Source: an uncultured Clostridia bacterium
GTDB taxonomy: Bacteria; Bacillota_A; Clostridia; Christensenellales; Aristaeellaceae
Direction of reading: 5' to 3'
Assembly (NCBI GenBank): GCA_946613955.1
Contig: CAMOGC010000006.1
Span: 1 to 22,288 of the forward strand
Length of the DNA: 22,288 bases
The position numbers and the translations under genes are program-made. This document shows positions 1-7,956 of the stretch, in pieces. The number at the start of each line of letters is the position of its first letter. Within the stretch, counting starts at the first letter, position 1. The notes under the pieces were generated by a model. The model searched no databases and was not told the origin of the DNA. It worked only from the letters and a program-made list of their open reading frames with translations.

Positions 1-2437
1 CCAGAATGTTCTGGCCGATGGTGTTCTGATTGATATCGCTGCCCTCCAGCCGGGCCTGGATTTCGTGCGCGCGCACAATGACCTCGTGGGGCACGCCCGC
101 CAGCCGGGCCACGTGGACGCCGAAGCTTTTATCCGCTCCGCCCCGGACGATTTTCCGAAGGAAGATCACGTCCTCCCCGTGTTCCCGGACCGAGACGCAG
201 AAGTTCTTGACGCCTTCCAGATGGCCCTCCAGCTCGCTCAGCTCGTGATAATGGGTGGCAAAGAGGGTCTTGGCGCCGATTTTGTTTTTATCCGCGATAT
301 ATTCCACCACCGCCCACGCGATGGCCAGCCCGTCAAAGGTGCTGGTTCCCCGCCCGATCTCATCGAGAATAATGAGGCTCCGGGCCGTGGCGTTGCGGAG
401 AATATAAGCGGTCTCGCTCATCTCCACCATGAAGGTGCTCTGGCCGCTGGCCAGGTCGTCCGACGCGCCCACGCGGGTAAAAATCCGGTCGCATACCGGA
501 AGGTGCGCCTCCGCCGCCGGCACGAAACTGCCGATCTGAGCCATCAGGCAGATCAGCGCGACCTGGCGCATATAGGTGCTCTTGCCGGCCATGTTGGGCC
601 CGGTGATAATCATCATCCGGTTTTCCCCCGTGTCCAGCATCGTGTCGTTGGCCACGAAGGCGCCATCGGTCATGCTCCGCTCCACCACCGGATGCCGCCC
701 CTCCCTGATCGTCAGGGTGCCGTCCTCGGTCATCTCCGGCCGGACGTATCGGTTTTCCGTGGCGGTCCGGCTCAGGCTCTGATAAACGTCCAGCCGCTTC
801 ACCGCGGCGCAGTTGCGCTGAATGCCGTCGATCCGCTCCCCGATGCGGTCCCGGATTTCGGTAAAGAGCTGCATTTCCAGCCGAACGCTTTGCTCCTGGG
901 CGCCGATGATCTTCTGTTCGATTTCCTTGAGCTCCGGGGTCATGTATCGTTCCGCGGCAGCCAGGGTCTGTTTTCGGGTATACCGATCCGGCACCAGATG
1001 CAGAAAGCTTTTGGTGACTTCAATGTAGTATCCGAAAACCCGGTTGTACTGAATCCTCAGGTTTTTGATACCGGTGGCCTCCCGCTCCCGCCGCTCCATG
1101 TCCAGGATCCATTGTTTCCCGCTGCTCTGCGCTTCCCGGTAGGAATCCAGCAGCGCGTTGTATCCATCCCGGATGATGCCGCCTTCGGTAATCTGGATGG
1201 GAGCATCCGGATGAATGGCCCGCTCCAGCAGCGCCGTCAGATCTTCCAGGGGATCCAGCTCTTCCCGGATACGCGCCAGCTCCCCGCTTTTCTCGTCCCG
1301 GAGCAGCGCCTTGATCTCCGGTATCTTTTTCAGGCTGGCGCCCAGGGCCAGGCAGTCCCGGGCGTTCATGCTCCGGTAAGCCACCTTGCTCAGCAGCCGC
1401 TCCATGTCGTAAACGCCCGCCAGTTCATCCCGAAGGCTTTCCCGCAGAACCGGCTGATCGCAAAGCGCTTCAACGGCGTCATGCCGGGCGCGGATTTCCG
1501 AAATATCCAGCAGCGGCTCCTCGATCCAGCTTTTCAGCAGCCTCCCGCCCATGGCCGTCGCGGTTTTATCCAGCAGGCTCATCAGCGTTCCCTTCCGCCC
1601 CCGGCCTCGCAGGCTTTCGGTCAGCTCCAGGTTGCGCCGCGTGCCGGGATCCAGCAGCATCGTCCGCCCGTTTTCGGCAAAGCGGAGGCTGCGCATGTGC
1701 TCGAGGGCGTTCTTCTGGGTTTCGCGCAGATAGCGCATCAGCGCCCCCGCGGCGCAGATTGCCGCCGGATGCTCCTCCAGCCCCAGGGGCGTCAGCGAGG
1801 CCAGGCGGAAGTGTTCCTGCAAAACCTCCTCCGCCTGCCGGGGCTGAAACCATGCGGCGGGCTGCTCTGAAGCCGCGGGAAGCCCCGCCTCGGTTTTTTC
1901 CCGCAGGGCCTCTCCATCGTTGGTCAGCATTTCCATGGGGCGGAGCCTGGCGATTTCCGGGCGCAGCATGGTTTCCGTAGGCTCCATGGCAAAAAACTCG
2001 CCGGTGGACACGTCGGCCCAGGCCAGGCCGATCTTCTTTCCGCTGAAGCAGACGCAGACCAGATAGTTGTTGCTCTTGTCCTCCAGCATCGTGGGGTCGG
2101 TTACCGTGCCGGCGGTAATGACCCGGATCACATCCCGCTCCACCAGCCCCTTGGCCGTGGCGGGATCCTCCATCTGCTCGCAGATCGCGACCTTATATCC
2201 TTTTCCGATCAGCTTTTCGACATAGGTATTGACTGCGTGATAGGGCACGCCGCACATGGGCGCCCGCTCCTCCAGACCGCACTCCTTGCCCGTCAGGGTC
2301 AGCTCCAGCTCCCGGGAGGCTGTTTTCGCGTCCTCAAAAAACAGTTCGTAGAAATCTCCCAGCCGGAAAAAAAGCAGGCAGTCCGGATACTGGGCATGGA
2401 TGCGCATATACTGCTGCATCATCGGGGATAACGCCAT
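1..2437 (-). CDS. mutS: DNA mismatch repair protein MutS (3' end cut by window edge)
   Basis: MutS recognises base mismatches and small loops in new DNA and, as an ATP-driven clamp, recruits MutL. Reading from the ATG at 2437, 812 codons are open to the left edge with no stop, so about the last 50-60 residues of a usual MutS lie outside. Seen directly: the mismatch-reading Phe-x-Glu motif (GDFYELF, F29 and E31), the Walker A loop GPNMAGKST (residues 613-621) and the Walker B/ABC region LIILDEIGRGTSTFDG (D692, E693), followed by the helical end typical of MutS. The start has AGAGGAAAAGAAG just before ATG. The gene follows the YlbF-family gene by 13 bases and is surely co-transcribed with it. 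Nothing looks broken. Family assignment is very secure. Confidence 0.97.
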   Translation of the reverse strand, partial: MALSPMMQQYMRIHAQYPDCLLFFRLGDFYELFFEDAKTASRELELTLTGKECGLEERAPMCGVPYHAVNTYVEKLIGKGYKVAICEQMEDPATAKGLVERDVIRVITAGTVTDPTMLEDKSNNYLVCVCFSGKKIGLAWADVSTGEFFAMEPTETMLRPEIARLRPMEMLTNDGEALREKTEAGLPAASEQPAAWFQPRQAEEVLQEHFRLASLTPLGLEEHPAAICAAGALMRYLRETQKNALEHMRSLRFAENGRTMLLDPGTRRNLELTESLRGRGRKGTLMSLLDKTATAMGGRLLKSWIEEPLLDISEIRARHDAVEALCDQPVLRESLRDELAGVYDMERLLSKVAYRSMNARDCLALGASLKKIPEIKALLRDEKSGELARIREELDPLEDLTALLERAIHPDAPIQITEGGIIRDGYNALLDSYREAQSSGKQWILDMERREREATGIKNLRIQYNRVFGYYIEVTKSFLHLVPDRYTRKQTLAAAERYMTPELKEIEQKIIGAQEQSVRLEMQLFTEIRDRIGERIDGIQRNCAAVKRLDVYQSLSRTATENRYVRPEMTEDGTLTIREGRHPVVERSMTDGAFVANDTMLDTGENRMMIITGPNMAGKSTYMRQVALICLMAQIGSFVPAAEAHLPVCDRIFTRVGASDDLASGQSTFMVEMSETAYILRNATARSLIILDEIGRGTSTFDGLAIAWAVVEYIADKNKIGAKTLFATHYHELSELEGHLEGVKNFCVSVREHGEDVIFLRKIVRGGADKSFGVHVARLAGVPHEVIVRAHEIQARLEGSDINQNTIGQNIL

Positions 2438-2450
2438 CTTCTTTTCCTCT

Positions 2451-2855
2451 TTAACCGCACCCGTTGCATCCTTCGCAGCTTCCGCCGCATCCGGAGCCCA
2501 GGTCGTCTTCCCTGATCTCGCCGGTAATCACCAGCCGGAGTATCCGGTTCACATTGTTCATCATGGCGGAGAATTCCTTCCGGGCGTTCTTCAGCTCCAT
2601 CACCTTGCCGTTCCGGTTCATGGCCCGCTCCGCCTCCGCCATTTCCGCGTTGGCCCGCTTCAGCTCCTCCGGATCCATGCCTTTCTCCGTCAGCAGCTCT
2701 TCCACCCGCCGCCTTTTTTCGATCATGGTTTCCAGGGCCGCCGCCGCCTCGGGGTTCTCCTCCGTTTCCTTCTCGAGCCGTTTCATATCCTGGTAAACCC
2801 CGCTGCGGACGATGGCGTCCGCCAGCTCCTGGGCCTTTTGCATCACTTCACTCAT
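2451..2855 (-). CDS. YlbF/YmcA-family protein with C-terminal cysteine cluster
   Basis: A 134-residue, mostly helical, charged protein of the YlbF/YmcA family. In Bacillus subtilis two such proteins (YlbF/RicF, YmcA/RicA) join YaaT/RicT in a complex that carries iron-sulfur clusters and helps RNase Y mature certain mRNAs; that role is family knowledge, not shown here. The helical part covers roughly residues 1-112. The last 12 residues hold four cysteines, C123, C127, C130 and C133 (C-x3-C-x2-C-x2-C, ending in GCG), which look like metal or Fe-S ligands. The gene starts 9 bases after miaB and ends 13 bases before mutS, matching the place of ymcA between ymcB (miaB) and mutS in Bacillus. By position it is the YmcA counterpart, but the two subfamilies cannot be told apart here, so no symbol is given. 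Confidence 0.85.
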   Translation of the reverse strand: MSEVMQKAQELADAIVRSGVYQDMKRLEKETEENPEAAAALETMIEKRRRVEELLTEKGMDPEELKRANAEMAEAERAMNRNGKVMELKNARKEFSAMMNNVNRILRLVITGEIREDDLGSGCGGSCEGCNGCG

Positions 2856-2864
2856 GCGTTTTTC

Positions 2865-4262
2865 TCAGATCCTTTCCCCGGTCAGGGTGTTGTTTTTCAG
2901 CCCGCCAATCCTGCAGCGGACAATGTGGCCGATATCCTGGGCGTTTCCCGGCAGGGTAATGGACACCCCGTGCCGTCCTTTCCCGGAAACTTCCCTTTCG
3001 CTTCTCCTGCTCAGCCCTTCCACCAGTACCTCTTCCTCCGCGCCGAGGAAGCGCTTCAGGGTTTCCCGCTGCAGACCTTCCTGGAGCGCGATCAGCCTCT
3101 GAATCCGCTCCGTGGCGATCTCCGGCGAAATCCTCCCGTCCATTTCCGCCGCCCGGGTCCCCGGCCGGGGGGAATAGATAAAGGTAAACGCGCTGTCATA
3201 TCCGACTTCGCGCACCAGGCTCATCGTATCCTCAAATTCCGCTTCCGTCTCTCCGGGAAAAGCAACGATGATGTCCGTGCTCAGTCCGATACCCGGCACA
3301 GCGGCCCGCAGCTTCGCCACCCGCTCCAGATACTGATCCCGGGTATAGTGCCGGTTCATGGTCCGCAAAACCCGGTCGTTTCCGCTCTGAACCGGCAGAT
3401 GGAACTGGGGCAGGATATGCTCGCTCCCCGCCATCGTCTCGATCAGGTTGTCTTTCAGATCCTTGGGATGGCTGGTCATAAACCGGATTCGGGGAATCCC
3501 CATCCTGTCCAGTTCCTTCAGAAGCCCCGCGAAGGATACGTCCCCCGCCAGCCCTTTGCCGTAGCTGTTCACATTCTGGCCCAGCAGCATGATTTCCTTT
3601 ACGCCGCTTTCCAGCAGTCCTTCCGCCTCCCGGAGAATATCCGCCATCTCCCGGCTCCGTTCCCGCCCCCGAACCGAGGGCACGATGCAGAAGCTGCAGA
3701 AATTGTCGCATCCGTACATGATGGTCAGATAGGCAGCCTCCCGCCGGGCCCGGCGCACCGGAAGCCCCTCGGCGATGACGTCCTCCTGTTCCACCTGAAC
3801 CAGGTTCTGCCCGCTGTTCAGCGTGGTATAGAGCATTTCCGGAAAGCGATGCAGATTGGCCGTTCCGAAGGCCAGATCGATGAAGCGGTATTGCTTCAGG
3901 ATCTTTTCGGCCATTCCCGGCTCCTGGATCATACATCCGCAGACGGCAATCCTCATCCCCGGGCGGCTCTTTCGGACTTCCTTCAGCCAGGTCACGTTGC
4001 CCAGCGCCCGCCGCTCCGCGTTATCCCGGACGCAGCAGGTGTTGAACAGCACAAAATCCGCCTCTTCCCGCCGGGGCGCCGGCCGGATGTCCATCCGCTC
4101 CAGCATGCCGGCGATTTTCTCCGAGTCGTGGGCGTTCATCTGGCATCCGTAGGTAACAATATGGTAGGTTTCCGGCTTCTGGGGCAGCGCCCGGATTTCC
4201 CGGATAAACTCCTCCTGCCGTTCCATTTCCTCCGGCGTTATTCTCGCCGCTGCTCTTGCCAT
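2865..4262 (-). CDS. miaB: tRNA-2-methylthio-N6-dimethylallyladenosine synthase MiaB
   Basis: MiaB is a radical-SAM methylthiotransferase that converts i6A37 to ms2i6A37 in tRNAs reading UNN codons, using two [4Fe-4S] clusters. The 465-residue product has the N-terminal UPF0004 domain with cysteines C40 (TYGCQMN), C76 and C110, the radical-SAM triad C185-x3-C189-x2-C192, the family signature LLGQNVNSYG, and a C-terminal TRAM-like RNA-binding stretch (about residues 395-460). The ATG at 4262 has AAAAGGAG about nine bases upstream. The start lies inside the end of the RNase G-type gene (25-base overlap), which suggests coupled translation. TYGCQMN, QNVNSYG and the length favour MiaB over MtaB or RimO. 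The gene is followed after 9 bases by the YlbF-family gene. Confidence 0.95.
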   Translation of the reverse strand: MARAAARITPEEMERQEEFIREIRALPQKPETYHIVTYGCQMNAHDSEKIAGMLERMDIRPAPRREEADFVLFNTCCVRDNAERRALGNVTWLKEVRKSRPGMRIAVCGCMIQEPGMAEKILKQYRFIDLAFGTANLHRFPEMLYTTLNSGQNLVQVEQEDVIAEGLPVRRARREAAYLTIMYGCDNFCSFCIVPSVRGRERSREMADILREAEGLLESGVKEIMLLGQNVNSYGKGLAGDVSFAGLLKELDRMGIPRIRFMTSHPKDLKDNLIETMAGSEHILPQFHLPVQSGNDRVLRTMNRHYTRDQYLERVAKLRAAVPGIGLSTDIIVAFPGETEAEFEDTMSLVREVGYDSAFTFIYSPRPGTRAAEMDGRISPEIATERIQRLIALQEGLQRETLKRFLGAEEEVLVEGLSRRSEREVSGKGRHGVSITLPGNAQDIGHIVRCRIGGLKNNTLTGERI

Positions 4263-5278
4263 GCGGTTCTGCTCCTTTTTCGTGTCATTTCGATGAGCCC
4301 CAGGGCGGTGTATCCGTGAATCACGGTTTTCACCCGGTCCTCCCGGAAGGCCTCGCCCAGGGCTTCCAGCACCCTTTCCCTGTCGGTCCCGTTCTCCATG
4401 TCGATCATGTCCAGAATCAGGATGCCGGAAAGGTTGCGCAGCCGGGTCTGAATCATGATTTCCCTGCAGGCCTCCAGGTTGGTCCGCAGGATCGTCTCCC
4501 GCCGGTTTCCGTCCCCGGGATCCCCGCCGCTGTTAATGTCGATGACCGTCATCGCCTCGCATCGGTCAATGGCAATGTTCCCCCCGTGAGGCAGGCGGAT
4601 GGTCCGGTTTTCCGCTTCCTTCAGCTGCCGCCGAAGATCCGGGGGCAGGTCTTCCCCTTCCCGGATCCGGTCGATTCCCCGGGGGCCGTAATCCCGCTTC
4701 AGTTCCGCCGCCAGCCGCTCCGCCGCGGTCCCGGCGGAAAGCTCCCCCCGCTCGATGGCTTCCCATTGGGCCAGAAGGCTGGCCATTTCCTCCCGCAGGG
4801 TTTCCTCCTCCGCCTCCGCCGCCGCGGCCCGCATCACCAGCCCGAACCGCCCTTCCGCCAGACGCGCGCCGGTTTCCCGGAGGCGCTTCCGCGTTTCCTC
4901 CCCGGCGATCCGGGCGCTGACGCCGATATGCCGGTTCAGGGGCATCAGCAGCATATAGCTTCCCGGAATCGTCAGATCCCGGGAAAGGAAGGCTCCTTTT
5001 TCCCCGGTTTCCTCCTTCCGGATCTGAACCAGAAGGCTGTCTCCGGAGCGGACGGCGCCGCCCTGAAAGCTTTTGCTGTTCTCCTGCAGGGGCAGGAAAC
5101 CGTCTTTTTTCCGGCCGATGTCCACGAAGGCGCAGTCCAGCCCCGTCATGATCCGGTGAACCTTCCCCCGCAGAATCCGTCCGCTGGCCTCCTCCGGCGC
5201 CACCGGGATATATTCGACCAGCCGTCCGTCCTCTTCCACGGCGGCAAACCGGCTGTTGCCGTAAATGGTTCGCTCCAT
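4238..5278 (-). CDS. rng: RNase E/G-family endoribonuclease, short form without zinc-link
   Basis: RNase G/E enzymes cut single-stranded RNA at AU-rich sites and help mature rRNA and turn over mRNA. The 346-residue product has an S1-like region (about residues 33-105) and a DNase I-like catalytic core with D247-I-N249 and D290 (LILDMIDM). Their 43-residue spacing equals that of D303 and D346 in E. coli RNase E. The protein stops at 346, just where the CPxC zinc-link would follow, and no C-terminal domain is present. The stretch matching the 5'-phosphate sensor reads GLVMRAAA: the Arg (R150) remains but the usual Thr is Ala. The reading frame is intact and the downstream DNA codes for MiaB, so I see no recent frameshift. 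The start at 5278 has GAGAAGGG close by, 7 bases after the previous gene. Activity is uncertain. Confidence 0.88.
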   Translation of the reverse strand: MERTIYGNSRFAAVEEDGRLVEYIPVAPEEASGRILRGKVHRIMTGLDCAFVDIGRKKDGFLPLQENSKSFQGGAVRSGDSLLVQIRKEETGEKGAFLSRDLTIPGSYMLLMPLNRHIGVSARIAGEETRKRLRETGARLAEGRFGLVMRAAAAEAEEETLREEMASLLAQWEAIERGELSAGTAAERLAAELKRDYGPRGIDRIREGEDLPPDLRRQLKEAENRTIRLPHGGNIAIDRCEAMTVIDINSGGDPGDGNRRETILRTNLEACREIMIQTRLRNLSGILILDMIDMENGTDRERVLEALGEAFREDRVKTVIHGYTALGLIEMTRKRSRTAWQEQRRE

Positions 5279-5285
5279 ACCCTTC

Positions 5286-5966
5286 TCACAGCCTTTCCAG
5301 CGGCTTCAGCTCCCCGTCCTCGCCCCTGCCGTACAGCTGTTTCCGGCGCACCAGGACGCGGATTTCCCGATCCTCCGCAAAGCCGGCCTCCCGCGCCAGG
5401 GCGCTTATCAGCATCGGGGGCTTGCAGGCCTCGCTCTCCGTCAGCGCCAGATTGGCGAAAAGGATCCGTCCTTCTCCCCGCAGGCCGTAAATCAGGGGAC
5501 GGATGTCGCATTCCTTCATGCCGGATTTGGTCTTGCGGATGGCGGGGATGGTTTCCCGGGCCATCATACGGTCGATGGCCGCGATGATCTTTTCCGCCTC
5601 TTCCTGCTCCCGGATGAGAATCTCGTATTCCGCCGCCTGCAGGCTGGCCATCAGCGCCGGGTGCCGGTCATCCACGGCCCGGGCCTCCTTGAGCGCCATC
5701 TCGGGCGGCATGGCCCGGTTCATTCGCTCGAGAAACTCCGCCTCGCCCACCGGCTCCGCCATGGTCACGTCCATGATTTCCCGGTCTCCGCAGGCGCCGG
5801 TGGCCAGGGCGGAGGCAAAGGTTACCAGAATATGGGGGTTGAAGCCCCGGGAGTAGGCGACCGGCAGTCCGCTGCGCCGCAGCCCCCGCTGAACCGCCCG
5901 CTGAATATCCAGATGGCCGATATGCCTGATCCGTTCGTTTTTCTCAAATACGGCCAGCATCCGCAT
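5286..5966 (-). CDS. TIGR03936/DUF2344 radical-SAM-associated protein
   Basis: A 226-residue protein of the TIGR03936 (DUF2344) family, of unknown biochemical role, which nearly always travels with a TIGR03960 radical-SAM protein and is fused to it in some bacteria. The N-terminal pattern is typical: a short beta strand (MLAVFEKNERIRHIGHLDI), then RGLRRSGLPVAYSRGFNPH and a further conserved stretch around residues 50-70. The start at 5966 has AAGGGAG about nine bases upstream and lies 23 bases inside the end of the radical-SAM gene, so the two are probably translated together. The RNase G-type gene follows after 7 bases, the same neighbour as in many Clostridia. A role in RNA or ribosome modification is sometimes supposed from the neighbours but is not established. 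Confidence 0.88.
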   Translation of the reverse strand: MRMLAVFEKNERIRHIGHLDIQRAVQRGLRRSGLPVAYSRGFNPHILVTFASALATGACGDREIMDVTMAEPVGEAEFLERMNRAMPPEMALKEARAVDDRHPALMASLQAAEYEILIREQEEAEKIIAAIDRMMARETIPAIRKTKSGMKECDIRPLIYGLRGEGRILFANLALTESEACKPPMLISALAREAGFAEDREIRVLVRRKQLYGRGEDGELKPLERL

Positions 5967-7806
5967 AGGCGCACACTCCCTTCATCCGCTGGATGCCGCA
6001 TCCGTTGCATCCCTTCCGGCAGTCCCGGGTCACTTCGGCCCGCTCGCTCTTCTCCTTCTCCCGCCAAAGGAATGCCTTGGTGACCCCGCAGTCCAGAAAG
6101 TCCCATGGCAGGATCTCGTCCTTCTTCCGCTCCCGGTTGGCATAAAACGCGGGATCCAGCCCGATCTCTTCGAAGGCCTTCATCCATTCCTCGAACCGGA
6201 AGCATTCGCTCCACCCGTCCAGTACGCAGCCCCGCTCATACGCCCGCTTCAGCACCCGGCCCATCCGCCGGTCTCCCCGGGCAAAGCAGGCCTCCAGAAA
6301 GCTCAGATGCGGCGCGTGCCAGTTATAGGTTACTCCCTTGATGGCCAGCGCCTTCCGGAGATACTCCTGCTTTTCGATGACGGCTGGAATCGTGTCCTGG
6401 GCGGCCCATTGGAAGGGCGTAAAGGGCTTGGGCACAAAAACGCTGACGCTGACGGTAACCCGGAGTCCCCGGGCCCGCTGTTCTTTCGGCACCCGGAAAT
6501 ACTCCGCCACCACCTTCCGGGCCAGATCCGCGATGCCGTCCAGATCGGCGTTGGTTTCCGTGGGCAGCCCGTCCATGAAATACAGCTTGACGCTGTTCCA
6601 TCCTCCCTGGAAGGCGTCCCGGACCTTCCCGATCAGATCCTCCTCGGTGACGCCCTTGTTGATCACGTCCCGCATCCGCTGGGTGCCCGCCTCCGGGGCA
6701 AAGGTCAGGCTGCTTTTTTTGACCTGCTGGGTTTCCTCCAGGCTTTCTTTCAGCACCGAGTCGATCCGCAGGCTGGGCAGACTGATGGCGACCCGCTTGT
6801 CCTTCATCCGTTTCATCAGCTCCCGGATCAGTTCCGGCAGGCAGCTGTAGTCCCCGCTGGAAAGGCTGGTCAGGGAGATCTCCTCGAAGCCCGTGGCGGC
6901 CACCAGGGTTTCAGCCTGGCGAACCAGGGTCTCCAGGCTTCGCTCCCGAACCGGGCGATACAGCATCCCCGCCTGGCAGAACCGGCATCCCCTCGTGCAT
7001 CCCCGCATGATTTCAAGCATGATCCGGTCGAACACCACTTCCGTGTAGGGAACCGGCAGGGTGTCCGGAAAATAGGCGTGTTCGAAGTCGGTCTCGTATC
7101 TTTTCCGGACGACGGCCGGCGCCTCCGGGCAATTGGGCCGGAAGCTGGCGATGGTTCCGTCCGGATGATAGGATACCTCGTACAGGGAGGGGACATAGAC
7201 GCCTTCCAGACCGGCCAGCCGCTTCAGGCATTCCTCCCGCGAAAAGCCCTTCTCCTTCCGCTCCAGAATCACCCGGTTGACCTCCAGCGTCAGCTCCTCC
7301 CCGGCGCCGATCTCGAACAGGTCAAAGAAATCCGCCAGGGGCTCGGGGTTGGAAGCGCAGGGGCCGCCGGCGATGACGATGGGATCGTCTTCCCCCCGGT
7401 CCTTCGCCTCCAGGGGAATCCCGCCCAGCTCCAGCATCGCCAGGATGTTGGTGTAGCTCATCTCATACTGCAGCGTAAACCCCACCGCGTCAAAATCCTT
7501 CAGGGGTCGCCGGCTTTCCAGGGAAAAAAGGGGAACCCGGTTTTCCCGCATCAGGGCCAGCATGTCGGTCCAGGGCATGAAGCACCTCTCGCACAGGCTC
7601 CAGTCCTCGTTGTTGATCAGCCCGTAGAGAATCTTCAGCCCCAGATGGCTCATGCCCACCTCGTATGTGTCCGGAAAGCAGAAGGCATAGTGCAGGGGCG
7701 TAGATTCCCATTCCTTGACGCGGGTGTTCATTTCCCCGCCGGTATACCGGGGGGCTTTCTGAACCTTCTCCAGCATCGCTTCGATCTTCTCGTTCAGATT
7801 ATCCAC
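5944..7806 (-). CDS. TIGR03960-family radical-SAM protein with B12-binding-like N-terminus
   Basis: A 620-residue radical-SAM protein of the TIGR03960 family; the substrate is unknown. The N-terminal third (about 35-180) resembles a cobalamin-binding fold (FPDTYEVGMSHLGLKIL, then IAGGPCASNPEPLADFFD) but lacks an obvious DxHxxG cobalamin ligand. The radical-SAM triad is C270-x3-C274-x2-C277 (MRGCTRGCRFCQAG), followed by strands of the usual barrel. The tail holds a second cysteine group, C596-x3-C600-x2-C603 plus C612, a possible extra Fe-S site. The start codon is GTG at 7806, with GGAAGGA about six bases ahead. It overlaps its TIGR03936 partner by 23 bases. A 150-base gap separates it from scpB; I see no convincing promoter or terminator there, only GC-rich inverted repeats without a T-run. 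Confidence 0.9.
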   Translation of the reverse strand: MDNLNEKIEAMLEKVQKAPRYTGGEMNTRVKEWESTPLHYAFCFPDTYEVGMSHLGLKILYGLINNEDWSLCERCFMPWTDMLALMRENRVPLFSLESRRPLKDFDAVGFTLQYEMSYTNILAMLELGGIPLEAKDRGEDDPIVIAGGPCASNPEPLADFFDLFEIGAGEELTLEVNRVILERKEKGFSREECLKRLAGLEGVYVPSLYEVSYHPDGTIASFRPNCPEAPAVVRKRYETDFEHAYFPDTLPVPYTEVVFDRIMLEIMRGCTRGCRFCQAGMLYRPVRERSLETLVRQAETLVAATGFEEISLTSLSSGDYSCLPELIRELMKRMKDKRVAISLPSLRIDSVLKESLEETQQVKKSSLTFAPEAGTQRMRDVINKGVTEEDLIGKVRDAFQGGWNSVKLYFMDGLPTETNADLDGIADLARKVVAEYFRVPKEQRARGLRVTVSVSVFVPKPFTPFQWAAQDTIPAVIEKQEYLRKALAIKGVTYNWHAPHLSFLEACFARGDRRMGRVLKRAYERGCVLDGWSECFRFEEWMKAFEEIGLDPAFYANRERKKDEILPWDFLDCGVTKAFLWREKEKSERAEVTRDCRKGCNGCGIQRMKGVCAYADAGRI

Positions 7807-7956
7807 TGTTTTCCTTCCCTTGCCTTTATTCGGTATGGTATTTCACCGGAGCGGCTGCCGGCTCGCGGCCAGGCCTGGCGCTCCGATTCCCTGGTGCGAA
7901 AAAGCGGCCATGCAGGTTCGCTGTCCGCAGGGCTCGCCGTCTGCATTGTATGGACT

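Noticed and set aside
65..1870. 601-codon open frame on the plus strand, opposite mutS
   Set aside because: It is antisense to a well-conserved mutS frame and its product is low-complexity, rich in Arg, Pro, His and Gln. GC-rich third positions keep the opposite frame open.
4238..4262. Frameshift that cut off the C-terminal part of the RNase G-type gene
   Set aside because: The DNA downstream encodes MiaB in full with its own ribosome site, so no zinc-link sequence is left in any frame.
7794..7946. 50-codon minus-strand frame between scpB and the radical-SAM gene, overlapping the latter's start
   Set aside because: No ribosome site before its ATG, no recognisable motif, and the overlap is out of frame with a strong gene.
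7807..7956. GC-rich inverted repeats in the scpB to radical-SAM gap as a terminator or promoter region
   Set aside because: GGAGCG and CGCTCC are far apart with other pairings inside and no T-run; TACAAT near scpB's stop has no -35 partner.
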